Below are positions 28,467-37,328 of a stretch of DNA of 64,000 nucleotides, in pieces. The notes beneath the pieces were generated by a model. That model was not told where the DNA came from, did not search any database, and saw only the letters and a program-made list of their open reading frames with translations. Every line of letters starts with the position of its first letter. Within the stretch, counting starts at the first letter, position 1. The stretch is from JANSYA01 sp965243385 (GTDB lineage: Bacteria > Spirochaetota > Leptospiria > Leptospirales > Leptonemataceae). The translations under genes and the position numbers were made by a program. The stretch spans positions 3,596,001 to 3,660,000 of the forward strand of contig CBDEUV010000002.1 in NCBI GenBank assembly GCA_965243385.1, read 5' to 3'.

Positions 28467-28656
28467 ACGGACTTCGTCAGGTTTTTTCTGCAGCCGGCCC
28501 GCGCCAGAAAAATCTCTCCTGCCGTCTGAGCGCCGTTTCGACGGCCTTTCCCATGACCGCGGAATCGACTCGTGATAAATCAGTAAGAAATCTAATTTCG
28601 GGCTGGCGTATCGGAATAAGATTCGTCTTACTGACGACAGTCGGAGCGAGTCGGCC

Positions 28657-29016
28657 ATGAGTGAAACAGCGGACAACGATTTTCAGATCGAACGCCGGGG
28701 AGACGGCCTCGCGATTGTTCACATTCTGGCTCAGGAATTGACAATGTTCCACGTTCCGGAGCTAAGGGCGGACGTAATGAGCCTGGTCGCCGAACGGCCC
28801 GCGCGCATTCTTTTCGATTTTACACCGACCGCCTTTATCGATTCTTCGGCGATTGCGATGTTATTCAAAGTCCAGAACGAAGTCGGCGGCGACCCGGTCA
28901 CCCGGGTGGGAGTTTGTGGATTGCGTCCAGGTCTGCTGAAAGTGCTCGAAACCGTCGTCAAGCAGGGCGGGATCCAGTTTTACGAATCGATCGATGCCGC
29001 GTTGCAGGCGGACTGA
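28657..29016 (+). CDS. STAS-domain anti-anti-sigma factor
   Basis: 119 residues forming one STAS domain (SpoIIAA/RsbV type). The phosphorylatable Ser lies in the FIDSSAIAMLFKV loop, about residue 57. In partner-switching systems the unphosphorylated form captures an RsbW-type kinase. This gene stands alone; its kinase and phosphatase partners could be the RsbW/RsbU pair at the right end of the window, but nothing here proves that pairing. Confidence 0.9.
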   Translation: MSETADNDFQIERRGDGLAIVHILAQELTMFHVPELRADVMSLVAERPARILFDFTPTAFIDSSAIAMLFKVQNEVGGDPVTRVGVCGLRPGLLKVLETVVKQGGIQFYESIDAALQAD

Positions 29017-29086
29017 TTCATTCAAGACGGCTTCGTTTCCACCGTCGAATTTCGAGCGATTCTCCCGCCGGCGTCGCGAAGCCGCT

Positions 29087-29449
29087 TTACGCGATTTCCA
29101 GCCAGTCGTCACCGTAATGTACGGTGATTTCCTGATCGACGTCGATCGAATCGGTCGCGTAGAGATCGAAGCCTTCGAATTCCGCATTCGGACTCAGCGA
29201 ATGATTCGTGAAGCGCAGCGAATTGCGCCCGGAAATGCCGACCGTTTCGCCTTCTTCGGTTTCCGCCCAGAGCACGTGCGAACCGTTGCGCTGCGCAGCC
29301 GGGCCTTCGTAGCTGCCGATATAGTCGCCGGCCTTGAGCGCGATCCGGGCGAAGAGGCCGCGCCCGTGAATCGCCGAAGGCGAGACGTAGACGCGTTCCG
29401 GATAGTTTTCGTACGCGATGGGTTTTTTAACTGCGAGTGTTTGTGACAT
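29087..29449 (-). CDS. Small SET-domain methyltransferase-like protein
   Basis: 120 residues, essentially one SET domain. It shows the N-terminal HGRGLFARIALKAGDYIGSYEG-type strand (residues about 28-49), the catalytic-core RFTNHSLSPNAEFEG (usual form NHSCxPN) and the end tyrosine region EITVHYGDDW. The cysteine of NHSC is replaced by Leu, as in some minimal bacterial SET proteins. Known SET proteins methylate lysine using SAM; the target is unknown. It lies 74 bases downstream of the three-gene AIM24 cluster in the same orientation, so it may share the transcript. Confidence 0.87.
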   Translation of the reverse strand: MSQTLAVKKPIAYENYPERVYVSPSAIHGRGLFARIALKAGDYIGSYEGPAAQRNGSHVLWAETEEGETVGISGRNSLRFTNHSLSPNAEFEGFDLYATDSIDVDQEITVHYGDDWLEIA

Positions 29450-29523
29450 AATAATAACCTGAGCTTCCGCCAGCGGCCGGGGGTGCCGCGGGGCCGAAGC
29501 GAAGCGATGTGATTGAGGTGAGT

Positions 29524-30213
29524 TTAGCTGCCGCGATTCTTCACGGGACGGAAGGGATACAGCCAGGCCGAAAACGATGGAACCTGACGCGTTTGAATCC
29601 AGAGCTTGCCTTTGCCGGAGAAACGGGCCACGAAACCCTCGCCGGATAAGAAGAGGGATTTATAGCCGCCGACTTTCGTGACGTTGTATTCCAGGCCGTC
29701 GGTGAAGGCGACGATGTGACCGGTATCGACCACGTATTGTCCGTCCACGTCCAGTTCGATCATGCCGCCGTAGGTATTGAACCACAGATCGCCGGGCCCG
29801 GAGCAGCGAATCAAAAACAGCGATTCGCCGGAGAAAAATCCTTTGATCATTCCCTGCCACTTGCTTTCGACGTTGACGTTCATCCCGGAGGCGACGTAGG
29901 CCGAGTTTTGCAAAAAGATCGTTTCGCCGGATTCTAAATAAATGTGTTCTAAGTCGCCGGGAGCGCCGGGCGCGACCGCGATTTCGCCGGGGCCGTTCTC
30001 GGCGGTGAACTCGTTGATAAAGAGAGATTCGCCGGTGAGGAAACGACTGAAGCCGCCGCGCATCTTCGTTTTCATTTTGATGTTGGTGTCCATGGCGGCC
30101 ATGGCGGACGCTTCGACTTTCAGTGTCTGGTCCGCGGGAATCGTAACCCAGGTCATGCTGAAATCGGGTTTGCAGTCCATGCGGTATTCGTAATCGGTTT
30201 TCGTTTTATCCAT
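29524..30213 (-). CDS. AIM24/TIGR00266 family protein, third paralogue
   Basis: 229 residues forming the repeated beta-sandwich of the AIM24 (TIGR00266) family. It has the ESLFINEFTAENGPGEIAVAP and FSGESLFLIRCSGPGDLWF repeats and ends GEGFVARFSGKGKLWIQTR. No signal peptide or catalytic site is known for the family. It is the last of three tandem paralogues downstream of an M48 protease; the 87-base gap from the previous paralogue is larger than the other spacings. The N-terminus (MDKTKTDYEYRMD) is distinct from its sisters. Its role is unknown; membrane-associated or stress roles have been suggested for relatives. Confidence 0.9.
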   Translation of the reverse strand: MDKTKTDYEYRMDCKPDFSMTWVTIPADQTLKVEASAMAAMDTNIKMKTKMRGGFSRFLTGESLFINEFTAENGPGEIAVAPGAPGDLEHIYLESGETIFLQNSAYVASGMNVNVESKWQGMIKGFFSGESLFLIRCSGPGDLWFNTYGGMIELDVDGQYVVDTGHIVAFTDGLEYNVTKVGGYKSLFLSGEGFVARFSGKGKLWIQTRQVPSFSAWLYPFRPVKNRGS

Positions 30214-30300
30214 AATGCTGTGCTCGAAATATTGCTTTAGTGGTTCGGGATCGCAGGTCGTCCGCCAGGGATGAATACAAAACCGACGGGAACTCGAAAT

Positions 30301-30978
30301 TCAGCGGGGCCTGAGTTTCGGCCCGAGCGCCGCCCCGAAGGAACTCGCGTTGTGCGACTGGCACCAGACCGTGCCTTTGCCTTCGAAGCGCGTGATCAGG
30401 CCTTCGCCGCCGAGAAACGAACCGATCCAGGACTTGCCGGCTTTTGAAATCGTAAAATTCAGAGTCTCGTCGAAAGCGACGATGTGACCGGAATCCACGA
30501 TATATGCTCCGTCCACTTCGATCGGATAGATGGCGCCGAAAGCGCTCAGCACGATTTTGCCCGCGCCGCTCATCTTCAGCCAGAACATGGACTCGCCCGA
30601 GAATACCGACTTGAAACCCTGCCAGTCCATATCCATTTGAATGGATTTCTCAGCGGCCAGAAAGCTGCCGCTCTGGACGATCAGGGTTTCGCCGTTCAGC
30701 TGATGCGAAAGCAAATCGCCGGCGAGTACCGGGCTGACCCAGACTTCGTCGCCGTCGGCGGAAGCGGTGAAATGATTCAAAAAGAAGCTTTCGCCGGCGA
30801 TCATGCGCTTGAGCGCTTTGAGCACGCCGCCTTTGCCTTTTTGATAGGTGCTGGTCTCGATGTTGACGTTGCCGCTCATGGCGATCATTGCGCCGGCTTC
30901 GGCCGTGACGCTTTCGCCGTTGCTCATTTTTAAGCGCGCGGCGGCGTTGCCCGGGCTGTGTTCAATCGTTACGTCCAT
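30301..30978 (-). CDS. AIM24/TIGR00266 family protein, second paralogue
   Basis: 225 residues with the same fold. Diagnostic strands are MIAGESFFLNHFTASADGDEV, FSGESMFWLKMSGAGKIVL, VDSGHIVAFDETLNF and GEGLITRFEGKGTVWCQS. The N-terminus begins directly with the first strand (MDVTIEHSPGNAAARLKM). It sits 21 bases after the first paralogue. Divergence among the three copies is large, so the duplication is not recent. Confidence 0.92.
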   Translation of the reverse strand: MDVTIEHSPGNAAARLKMSNGESVTAEAGAMIAMSGNVNIETSTYQKGKGGVLKALKRMIAGESFFLNHFTASADGDEVWVSPVLAGDLLSHQLNGETLIVQSGSFLAAEKSIQMDMDWQGFKSVFSGESMFWLKMSGAGKIVLSAFGAIYPIEVDGAYIVDSGHIVAFDETLNFTISKAGKSWIGSFLGGEGLITRFEGKGTVWCQSHNASSFGAALGPKLRPR

Positions 30979-30999
30979 AGTCTCGTGGTTCCTTTATAA

Positions 31000-31665
31000 T
31001 TACAGTCGGGGATTCACCCAGCCCGCGAGGCCGCTCAGGCTGCGACTCTGCAGGGTGATTTTGCCTTTGCCTTCGACGCGGGTTACGAGCCCTTCGCCGC
31101 CCAGAAAGCTGGCGATGATGCCGCCCGCGAGCTGGACCTTTAATTTCATCGAAGGTTGATACGCGACCAGGTGCGCCGTATCGACGATGAATTCGCCGTC
31201 AATTTCGCGTTCGAAGAGTCCGCCGTAGGCGCCGTACCACAGTGTGCCGCTCCCGGTGATCATTAGCTTGAACAATCCTTCGCGGCCGATGAACGAGCCG
31301 AAGCCCGCCCACTTAATCCCCAGCTTCACGCCGGGAGTGGAACAAACATAGGCGCCCGGCTGCAGGCAAATGCCGGGATCGCTGTCGTTGAGCTGGACTT
31401 CGCGAACTTCGCCGGGTGTGGCCTGTACCAGGGTTACGCGTTTGCTCGAATCGGTGTTGTTCGTGAATTTGTTAATGAACAAAGACTCGCCGCCGAGAAA
31501 TTTTTTGATCAAACCGGAGAAGAAGCCGCCGTTAAACGAGGTCTCCATGTCGAGCTCGGCGGCCATGCTGGCCATAGCGTCGGATTCGGCGATCACGCTC
31601 TCGCCCGGTTCAAGATCGACGTGAATATAACAGAACGAAGGTTGGCCTTTGATTTCAGATTTCAT
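31000..31665 (-). CDS. AIM24/TIGR00266 family protein, first paralogue
   Basis: 221 residues. Family repeats are FLGGESLFINKFTN, GREGLFKLMITGSGTLWYG, VDTAHLVAYQPSMKLK and GEGLVTRVEGKGKITLQS. The start codon overlaps the stop of the M48 protease gene by ATGA, so the protease and this protein are made in step. That tight coupling is the best hint that the AIM24 proteins work with the protease at the membrane. Confidence 0.93.
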   Translation of the reverse strand: MKSEIKGQPSFCYIHVDLEPGESVIAESDAMASMAAELDMETSFNGGFFSGLIKKFLGGESLFINKFTNNTDSSKRVTLVQATPGEVREVQLNDSDPGICLQPGAYVCSTPGVKLGIKWAGFGSFIGREGLFKLMITGSGTLWYGAYGGLFEREIDGEFIVDTAHLVAYQPSMKLKVQLAGGIIASFLGGEGLVTRVEGKGKITLQSRSLSGLAGWVNPRL

Positions 31666-32864
31666 AAACTCTGTGCGACTCTTTTTTGGAATTTCTTGAA
31701 GTCCAGGGGAAAACGATAGTAAGCCGAATTATTCGATTCGGATTGTTCAAGCAATTTTTGCATCGCTTCGATTCGCTCCCGGGTGTCGGGGTGCGTTGAT
31801 AGAAAATCGGGCATGCTCAAATCTTCGGCGCCGGTGGCTTCTTCGATTTCGCCGCTCATCTCTTTGTTCATTTCCTCGTGAGCGGCCTGCAGTTTGCGAA
31901 ACATCTCGACCATGCCCTGTGGATCGATACCGGCCGCGCGCATATATTCCAGTCCGACTTCGTCCGCGTCGCTTTCATGATCGCGCGAAAACTTAAGGGT
32001 CAATAGATACGAACCGTTATCGAGCAGCACGGCCATCAGCCCCTGCATGTCTCCCAGAAAGGCCTGAGCGAGCAAATACATGCCCAGCGTCGAAACGAGC
32101 TGCCGCATGCTGTGCTGGCGGGTAACGTGCGCGATCTCATGGGCCAGAACGCCGGCGATTTCTTCAGGGCTTTCCGCCGCGAGAATGAGACCGGAATGTA
32201 ATACGACTTTGCCGCCCGGAACGGCGAAGGCGTTCAGAACCGGATCGCGCACGATATGGAACTGGTAATTGTATTTCCGTTCGGTCGTCTCGTTCACGGC
32301 TTCCACCAGCGGGTCCGTAATTTTCGCCAGCTCTTTGAGCACGGCTTCGTTTTCGATCAGGCGCCCGCCCGCTGTGACCTGGGCGAACGCCAGATCGCCG
32401 AGCTGTTCTTCCCATTCGATGGGAATCTGCGCGGCGACCGCTCCAACGAGGGGATCCTTTAAGAAGCTCAGCGCGTACAGACCGAGCACAATGACCGTGA
32501 CGACGGCGGCCACGGACAGCCAGCGACCGCCGCGCTTGCGACGCAAAGCGGCGAGCTGGCGTTCCAGATCGGGGCGGGCGGACAACTGTGGATCTTTAAG
32601 AATCGCCGGGTCGGCGGAGTGCAGCGTGCGGCCCGGTTGTGCGGGATGCGTAAAAAAGAACAGGCGCCCCGCGGCGCCGCCGGGTTTCACCTGTAGCCCA
32701 TCGAAGGGCAGGCTCAGGCTTTTGCCGCCGCTGCTTCGAAAGCGCAACCCGCCCGGCGCGACCGTAAGCGCGCCCGCGGCGCGTCCTCCGGGAAGCGCGG
32801 GATCGAAGGCGCCGCCGGAGTACTCGTTGGCGGAAGCGGGGGTGGAATCTACGGCATCGGACAT
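31662..32864 (-). CDS. M48-family membrane-anchored metalloprotease with N-terminal extra domain
   Basis: 400 residues. The N-terminal part (1-110) is Gly/Pro-rich with a beta-like module (FRSSGGKSLSLPFDG). One membrane helix follows at about 117-137 (LSVAAVVTVIVLGLYALSFL). The protease domain has VLAHEIAHVTRQHS (HExxH, about residue 240) and the third zinc ligand in ESDADEVGLEYM. LSTHPDTRERI is the usual end motif. This resembles the BepA/LoiP/Oma1 group that trims or checks envelope proteins. No signal peptide precedes the helix, so the protease domain probably faces the periplasm with the N-terminal module in the cytoplasm. It heads the AIM24 operon. Confidence 0.92.
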   Translation of the reverse strand: MSDAVDSTPASANEYSGGAFDPALPGGRAAGALTVAPGGLRFRSSGGKSLSLPFDGLQVKPGGAAGRLFFFTHPAQPGRTLHSADPAILKDPQLSARPDLERQLAALRRKRGGRWLSVAAVVTVIVLGLYALSFLKDPLVGAVAAQIPIEWEEQLGDLAFAQVTAGGRLIENEAVLKELAKITDPLVEAVNETTERKYNYQFHIVRDPVLNAFAVPGGKVVLHSGLILAAESPEEIAGVLAHEIAHVTRQHSMRQLVSTLGMYLLAQAFLGDMQGLMAVLLDNGSYLLTLKFSRDHESDADEVGLEYMRAAGIDPQGMVEMFRKLQAAHEEMNKEMSGEIEEATGAEDLSMPDFLSTHPDTRERIEAMQKLLEQSESNNSAYYRFPLDFKKFQKRVAQSL

Positions 32865-32930
32865 GACGGAACCTCGGACCCAGCGAAATTGATTTGCCTT
32901 CTGCTGAAAAGAATTAATCCTCAGACCACT

Positions 32931-33749
32931 ATGATGGAAATGGCTCGCCGAAACCTGGCCCAGTGCGAAGGGCTGTTACTGGACTTAAACGGCGTCTTTT
33001 TCGTCGACGACGCTGCCATCGCGGGGGGTCGGGAGGCGATTGCAGCTTTGCGCGAACGCGGCCTGCCGTGTCGTTTTACAACCAATACCACTACCTCTTC
33101 GCTGGACACCCTGCACCGCAAACTGAGCGCGCTGGATCTGCCCATCGAACGCGAGGAGATCTTCACTCCCGCGCAGGCCGCCGCGCTCTATCTGCGACGC
33201 GAATTCGGATCCGAAGCCGCCTGTCATCTATTGCTGGGCGAAGATACCAAGCGCGATTTCGCCGAGTTTCGTCAGGATCATACGAACCCGGACGCGATCG
33301 TGATCGGGGATATCGGCGATCGCTGGAACTACCAGATCATGCAGCATCTCTTCGAAATGGTCACGACTTTCGGCGCCCGGATTATCGCTCTGCACAAAGG
33401 TCGCTACTGGCAGTCGAGCGGCGACGCGAACGGGGGCAGCCCGGGACTCCGACTGGACATCGGCGCGTTTATCGCCGGCCTGGAATACGCGACCGGCAAA
33501 GAAGCGATCGTAATCGGCAAACCCGAAGCGTCGTTTTTTGAAATGGCCCGCGCGGATCTGAAGCTGCCGGCCGGGGCGCTCGCCATGATCGGCGATGATA
33601 TCGACAGCGACGTGGGCGGCGCGCAACGCGCCGGACTGAAAGGTATTCTCGTGAAAACCGGTAAGTACCGTCCGGAGTTCGTGGCGCGTTCGCAGGTGCG
33701 CCCGGACGGGGTCCTGGATTCGATCGCGGATCTCGCACGGTTGATTTAG
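32931..33749 (+). CDS. HAD-superfamily hydrolase, NagD/LHPP-like (class IIA)
   Basis: 272 residues. The nucleophile motif is LLLDLNGVFFVDD, with Asp then Asn in place of the usual second Asp of DxDG; LHPP/HDHD2 relatives also vary this position (DxSG). Motif II is FTTNTTT, the class IIA cap follows, and VIGKPEASFF and MIGDDIDSDVGGAQRAG supply motifs III and IV. It probably cleaves a phosphate ester or P-N bond; the substrate is unknown. I chose ATG 32931. A TTG at 32889 gives 14 more residues without a match, and ATG 32934 or 32940 are also possible. It ends 10 bases from the convergent chemoreceptor gene. Confidence 0.87.
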   Translation: MMEMARRNLAQCEGLLLDLNGVFFVDDAAIAGGREAIAALRERGLPCRFTTNTTTSSLDTLHRKLSALDLPIEREEIFTPAQAAALYLRREFGSEAACHLLLGEDTKRDFAEFRQDHTNPDAIVIGDIGDRWNYQIMQHLFEMVTTFGARIIALHKGRYWQSSGDANGGSPGLRLDIGAFIAGLEYATGKEAIVIGKPEASFFEMARADLKLPAGALAMIGDDIDSDVGGAQRAGLKGILVKTGKYRPEFVARSQVRPDGVLDSIADLARLI

Positions 33750-33759
33750 AGTACGGGTT

Positions 33760-35763
33760 TCAGACCGAAAAATTCTGAACCAGGCGGTTTAGCTCGGAAG
33801 AGATCTGGTTGAGCATTCTAACGTGCTGGTGGATTCGATCGCTCTCGGCGCGGATCCCGTCGGCGCCCACGCTGATCGCCGTTATGGACTGACCGATTTC
33901 CTGGCTGTTTTTCGTTTGCTCGTCGGTCATCTGAACAATTTCAATCGAAAGTGATCCGAGCTCATGTACGCCTGCGCGGACCGCGCTCGACTGTTCGCTG
34001 ACCGCCGTGACTCTCGCTCCCAATTCGCCTGTGCCCGAAGACAGCCTGTCAATATCCGTCGAGATATCGTTCATCAGATGCGTCGACCGCGTTACGCGTT
34101 CGCCCCCGTCCAGAATGGCCTGCGAGGCGGCTCCCAGGAGCTCATGAATGCTGCGGGTGTTGCTGGCGGTTTGCTCCGCCAGTCGCGAGATTTCGCTGGC
34201 GACAACCGCGAATCCGCGGCCGTGTTCGCCCGCCCGCGCCGCTTCGATGCTGGCGTTCAGCGCCAGCAAATTGGTGCGATCGGATATTTCATCGATGGTT
34301 TTCAGAATGTGTATGATTTCGTTGGAAGTATCGCGGATCTTCGCCATCGCCTCCCGGAGTTCCATGCCGACATGGACGGCGCTTCCCGCTCGTTCGGCCG
34401 ATTCGCGCGCTTCCAGACTCAAATCGGTCATATTCGATTCTACCAGCGCCGTGCTGGAAGACAGGTCGACCAGGGTCTGTTCCGCTCTTTCGGTGCTTTC
34501 ATTCTGGCGCAGCGCGAATCGGGAGACGTTTTCAATCGAAGAAATTAACTCTTCAATCGCGGCGGATGATTCTTCCGTTGTCGAAGCCTGGTTGCCGGTT
34601 AATTCCGCGAAGGCGTCGAGAGAATTCTGCAATTCCTGCGCGATCTTCTGGGTCTGCGCGGCGCGCTCTTTGATCAGCAGAATGATGCGGCGCAGGTCGT
34701 CCCGAAGTTTGTTTAGCGCGAGTGCAAGCGTCGCCATTTCATGGCGATCTGTCGGCGTATCCATTGCGGCCGTAAAGTCGCCGTTCGCCAGCTTTTGTAG
34801 ATAATCCGCAAAAGATTGCAGGGGGCGCATCATGCTTTGCATTACGCTTGTCAGAATAAAAAAAGAAAGCACCGCGAGTATGCCGACTACCGAGAGAGAA
34901 AGGACCTGTTCAATACGGAATAGACCGACCCGATCATTCAGAAGCTGCTCCTGGGCAATGCTCAAGCGGGCATAGGCGGATTGCATCTCGACAAGGAGTT
35001 CCTGATCCGCCGCGCGCATTTCGGACAGTAGCTGCGGTGCGAATCGGACCCTTCTAATTCTCGTTTCAGAAAGCGCGCCTGTATAATAGCGCGCCGCTTC
35101 GAGTTTCGCCACCTCGCCGAGTTCCGCCAGTTCCGGGTTGAATTCGATCGCACGTTTTAAATTCGAGCGGAATTGTTCAAGCTGCAGACTTACCCGGCCG
35201 GTGTTCTGGATTATCTCCGAGATCTTTGCGCCCGCCGCCGCATTTCGCGGCCCTTCATAGAGCCAGGCTCTGGTACTGGCCGCGGCCATCAAAAGCCGCG
35301 GTATTCGCAGAAGCGTCAGATCCATCAGATAGTAAGAATCGATGTCCGGATCGAGAATTAGATTGGAAGTGTCTCCGACATAGTCGTTCAATTCCTGGAT
35401 TTGCGAACGTACGGCTCTCGCGTCGCGCCGGGACCTCGCGTTCGCAATACGCTGCTTGATTTGCGGCCAGCGATCTTCCGTGCCCAGCGCATCACCCAAT
35501 TCCTGATCCGTGCGGTCCATGGACTTTATCGCGGACTGCAGCGCTGTATCATCGCGACGAAACTGATGAAAGCTCAGGGCGACTTCGAATAGCTCGCGAT
35601 TGTAGCGCAGCCCGCGAATCTCCTGAGTCCCGAATTCGATCGCCCGATTCTGGGTCACCGCGGCGAGCGCGCCGAGCGTCAAAAGTGGGATGACAGTGGT
35701 GCAGAGGGCGACCACCAGCCGGGTTTTGAGCTTCATGCGATTCAGAATACGAAACAGGAACAT
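33760..35763 (-). CDS. Methyl-accepting chemotaxis protein
   Basis: 667 residues. A membrane helix near residues 12-32 is followed by an extracytoplasmic, largely helical sensor of about 260 residues. A second helix (about 300-322) leads to a HAMP domain (about 325-380) and a long signalling coiled coil. The hairpin tip reads TNLLALNASIEAARAGEHGRGFAVVASEISRLAEQ, residues for CheA/CheW contact being intact. No C-terminal methylation-enzyme-binding pentapeptide is present. It is not adjacent to the chemosensory operon at 40-52 kb and may feed a different CheA. Confidence 0.94.
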   Translation of the reverse strand: MFLFRILNRMKLKTRLVVALCTTVIPLLTLGALAAVTQNRAIEFGTQEIRGLRYNRELFEVALSFHQFRRDDTALQSAIKSMDRTDQELGDALGTEDRWPQIKQRIANARSRRDARAVRSQIQELNDYVGDTSNLILDPDIDSYYLMDLTLLRIPRLLMAAASTRAWLYEGPRNAAAGAKISEIIQNTGRVSLQLEQFRSNLKRAIEFNPELAELGEVAKLEAARYYTGALSETRIRRVRFAPQLLSEMRAADQELLVEMQSAYARLSIAQEQLLNDRVGLFRIEQVLSLSVVGILAVLSFFILTSVMQSMMRPLQSFADYLQKLANGDFTAAMDTPTDRHEMATLALALNKLRDDLRRIILLIKERAAQTQKIAQELQNSLDAFAELTGNQASTTEESSAAIEELISSIENVSRFALRQNESTERAEQTLVDLSSSTALVESNMTDLSLEARESAERAGSAVHVGMELREAMAKIRDTSNEIIHILKTIDEISDRTNLLALNASIEAARAGEHGRGFAVVASEISRLAEQTASNTRSIHELLGAASQAILDGGERVTRSTHLMNDISTDIDRLSSGTGELGARVTAVSEQSSAVRAGVHELGSLSIEIVQMTDEQTKNSQEIGQSITAISVGADGIRAESDRIHQHVRMLNQISSELNRLVQNFSV

Positions 35764-35869
35764 AGGACTGCGACAGGGTGTTAAACTTTGCCAGGTATTC
35801 GCACTGGCCGAAGCTCTGTCGACTTTAAAACGTTGGCGGCTCAGTGGCCGTGTTGTTCCCTGAATCGGT

Positions 35870-36055
35870 TTACGCCGATCGTTTAGCTTCGCCCGCGTTC
35901 CAGTCCTGCATCAATTTCGCATATTCGCGCAATGGATACAAAAGCTCCCCGAGAAATCCACGCGAAAGCCGAAGCCCTTCCACGCCTTTGGGCTGCAGTA
36001 CATTCGTTTCGTTCGGCCGGCCAAACGTGCGAAACACCAGATCCCAGATTCGAGT
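35870..36055 (-). pseudogene. Remnant of a sterol desaturase/fatty-acid hydroxylase-like gene
   Basis: About 60 codons survive. IWDLVFRTFGRP followed by GVEGL and a final helix matches the end of that family, whose usual ending is IWDRLFGTxxxP then a YGLEG-type stretch. The residues just before this (YHSHSNLGS) appear in another frame, as if a few codons were lost by a frame-breaking deletion. Nothing upstream resembles the His-rich membrane core of the family, so the gene is dead and mostly gone. The remaining bases of the 35764-36191 interval hold no gene. Assignment rests on recalled family motifs only. Confidence 0.35.
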
Positions 36056-36140
36056 GTGAATGATAGCCGGCGACGTTGATCGCAGGACGATACCAGGGCA
36101 TCCGCTGGCCCGGCCCGGCCTCCGGACAAAGTAAAATATG

Positions 36141-36168
36141 TTGACTCTAATATTTACAGTCTTAATAC
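36141..36168 (+). promoter_or_regulatory. Possible promoter of the GST-like gene
   Basis: TTGACT at 36141-36146 and TAATAC at 36163-36168 are separated by 16 bases within an unusually A+T-rich stretch, 24 bases upstream of the GST-like ATG. The -35 hexamer is good and the -10 is poor, so this is tentative. Confidence 0.3.
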
Positions 36169-36191
36169 GCGACACGCAGGGTGGCGAAGCG

Positions 36192-36947
36192 ATGAACAAA
36201 CAAGCACCTTCGCGACTCTATCAATTCTGGTTTTCACATTTCAACGAAAAGGCCCGCTGGATTCTCGACTACAAAGGCGTGACCTATGAGCGCGTCACAT
36301 TCGCGCCGGGCATGCACTTCAAACCCATGCGCGCCGTTTCGGGGCAAACCTCGACTCCGGTACTGATCGACGGCCAGAGTAATAAGGTCGTCGCCGGTGC
36401 GACTGCGATCGGCGAGTTCGTCGATCGCGCGTATCCAGAGCGACCGCTTTTACCGGCGCCGCCCGACGAGCGCGCGGAGGCTCTTCAGGAATGCGCCTGG
36501 TTCGATGAGCGCATCGGCGGCGACCATCGCCGGGCGTTGTTTCACTTTCTATTTGAACACGATCGCGGCGCCGTGGGTGCGCTGTTTGCGATTCAGCAAG
36601 CGCGCGCGAAGCGCTGGTTTTATGCGGCGGCGATGCCCGTGATGTGTCCGATGCTGCGCAAGCTGGACGACATCAACGCCGGGAGCGCGGCGCGCGGAGA
36701 GGCCGCGCTTTCGGCGGCGCTGGAGCGAATCGTGAAGCGCACGTCCGCCACCGGATATCTTTGCGGGGATCGCTTCAGTCTGGCGGATTTGACCGCCGCG
36801 GCGTTGCTTTTCCCGCTGGTATTGCCAGAGCAGCTTTCGTTTGCAATCCCGGAGCGGGCGCGGCCGGCGCTGGAAGCCTGGCGCGATCGCTGGCAGGAAA
36901 AACCCGGAACGGAATGGGTGCGCCGAATCTTTCGCGAGTATCGATAA
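36192..36947 (+). CDS. Glutathione S-transferase-like protein
   Basis: 251 residues. The N-terminal thioredoxin-like half (about 7-82) opens RLYQFWFSHFNEKARWILD, where GSTs bind the gamma-glutamyl tail, and continues with TSTPVLIDG (cis-Pro) and ATAIGEFVDRAYP. The C-terminal helical domain has YLCGDRFSLADLTAAALLFP, the GST N-capping box region. Substrate unknown. The start at ATG 36192 fits the fold; the frame extends upstream to 36138 without family match. Confidence 0.85.
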   Translation: MNKQAPSRLYQFWFSHFNEKARWILDYKGVTYERVTFAPGMHFKPMRAVSGQTSTPVLIDGQSNKVVAGATAIGEFVDRAYPERPLLPAPPDERAEALQECAWFDERIGGDHRRALFHFLFEHDRGAVGALFAIQQARAKRWFYAAAMPVMCPMLRKLDDINAGSAARGEAALSAALERIVKRTSATGYLCGDRFSLADLTAAALLFPLVLPEQLSFAIPERARPALEAWRDRWQEKPGTEWVRRIFREYR

Positions 36948-37056
36948 TATCGCGCGAATGTGTGCGACGCGAAGGACTCAACAGGGCGCGCGATCGCGTG
37001 ATCGTTGGTGGAGTGCAGGGCTGCCTGCTCGTGTATCGGCGGGCGGCCCTGGATCA

Positions 37057-37308
37057 TCAGGCCACGTGGGGCGGGGTCTGTTCGTTTTCAGAGATGAGGT
37101 TTTCGACCGAGTCGACAATCACGGTCTCGCCGGGTTGCTGAACTGCGATCTTACGGCCCAGGCGTCGGTGGGTTTCGAGGCTGTCGCGTACGGCCTCCCG
37201 GGCGGCCGACTGAATCGTCGCGTGCAGCTCGCTCGCATCACCGGAGAACCCGCCTGGCGTTTGATCCGGATCCGGAGCATTATTTTCTCTGAATTCAGGA
37301 GACGACAT
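37057..37308 (-). CDS. Probable antitoxin partner of the zeta-type toxin
   Basis: 83 residues from ATG 37308. The N-terminal 30 are polar and disordered. The remainder (AREAVRDSLETHRRLGRKIAV followed by a short strand GETVIV) resembles the small proteins found beside chromosomal zeta toxins, where a helix precedes a compact strand. It lies 20 bases after the toxin gene. Toxin-first order is common for this subtype, unlike epsilon-zeta. Function is inferred mainly from context. Confidence 0.6.
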   Translation of the reverse strand: MSSPEFRENNAPDPDQTPGGFSGDASELHATIQSAAREAVRDSLETHRRLGRKIAVQQPGETVIVDSVENLISENEQTPPHVA

Positions 37309-37328
37309 AATCAAACGATCTTCGTGGA

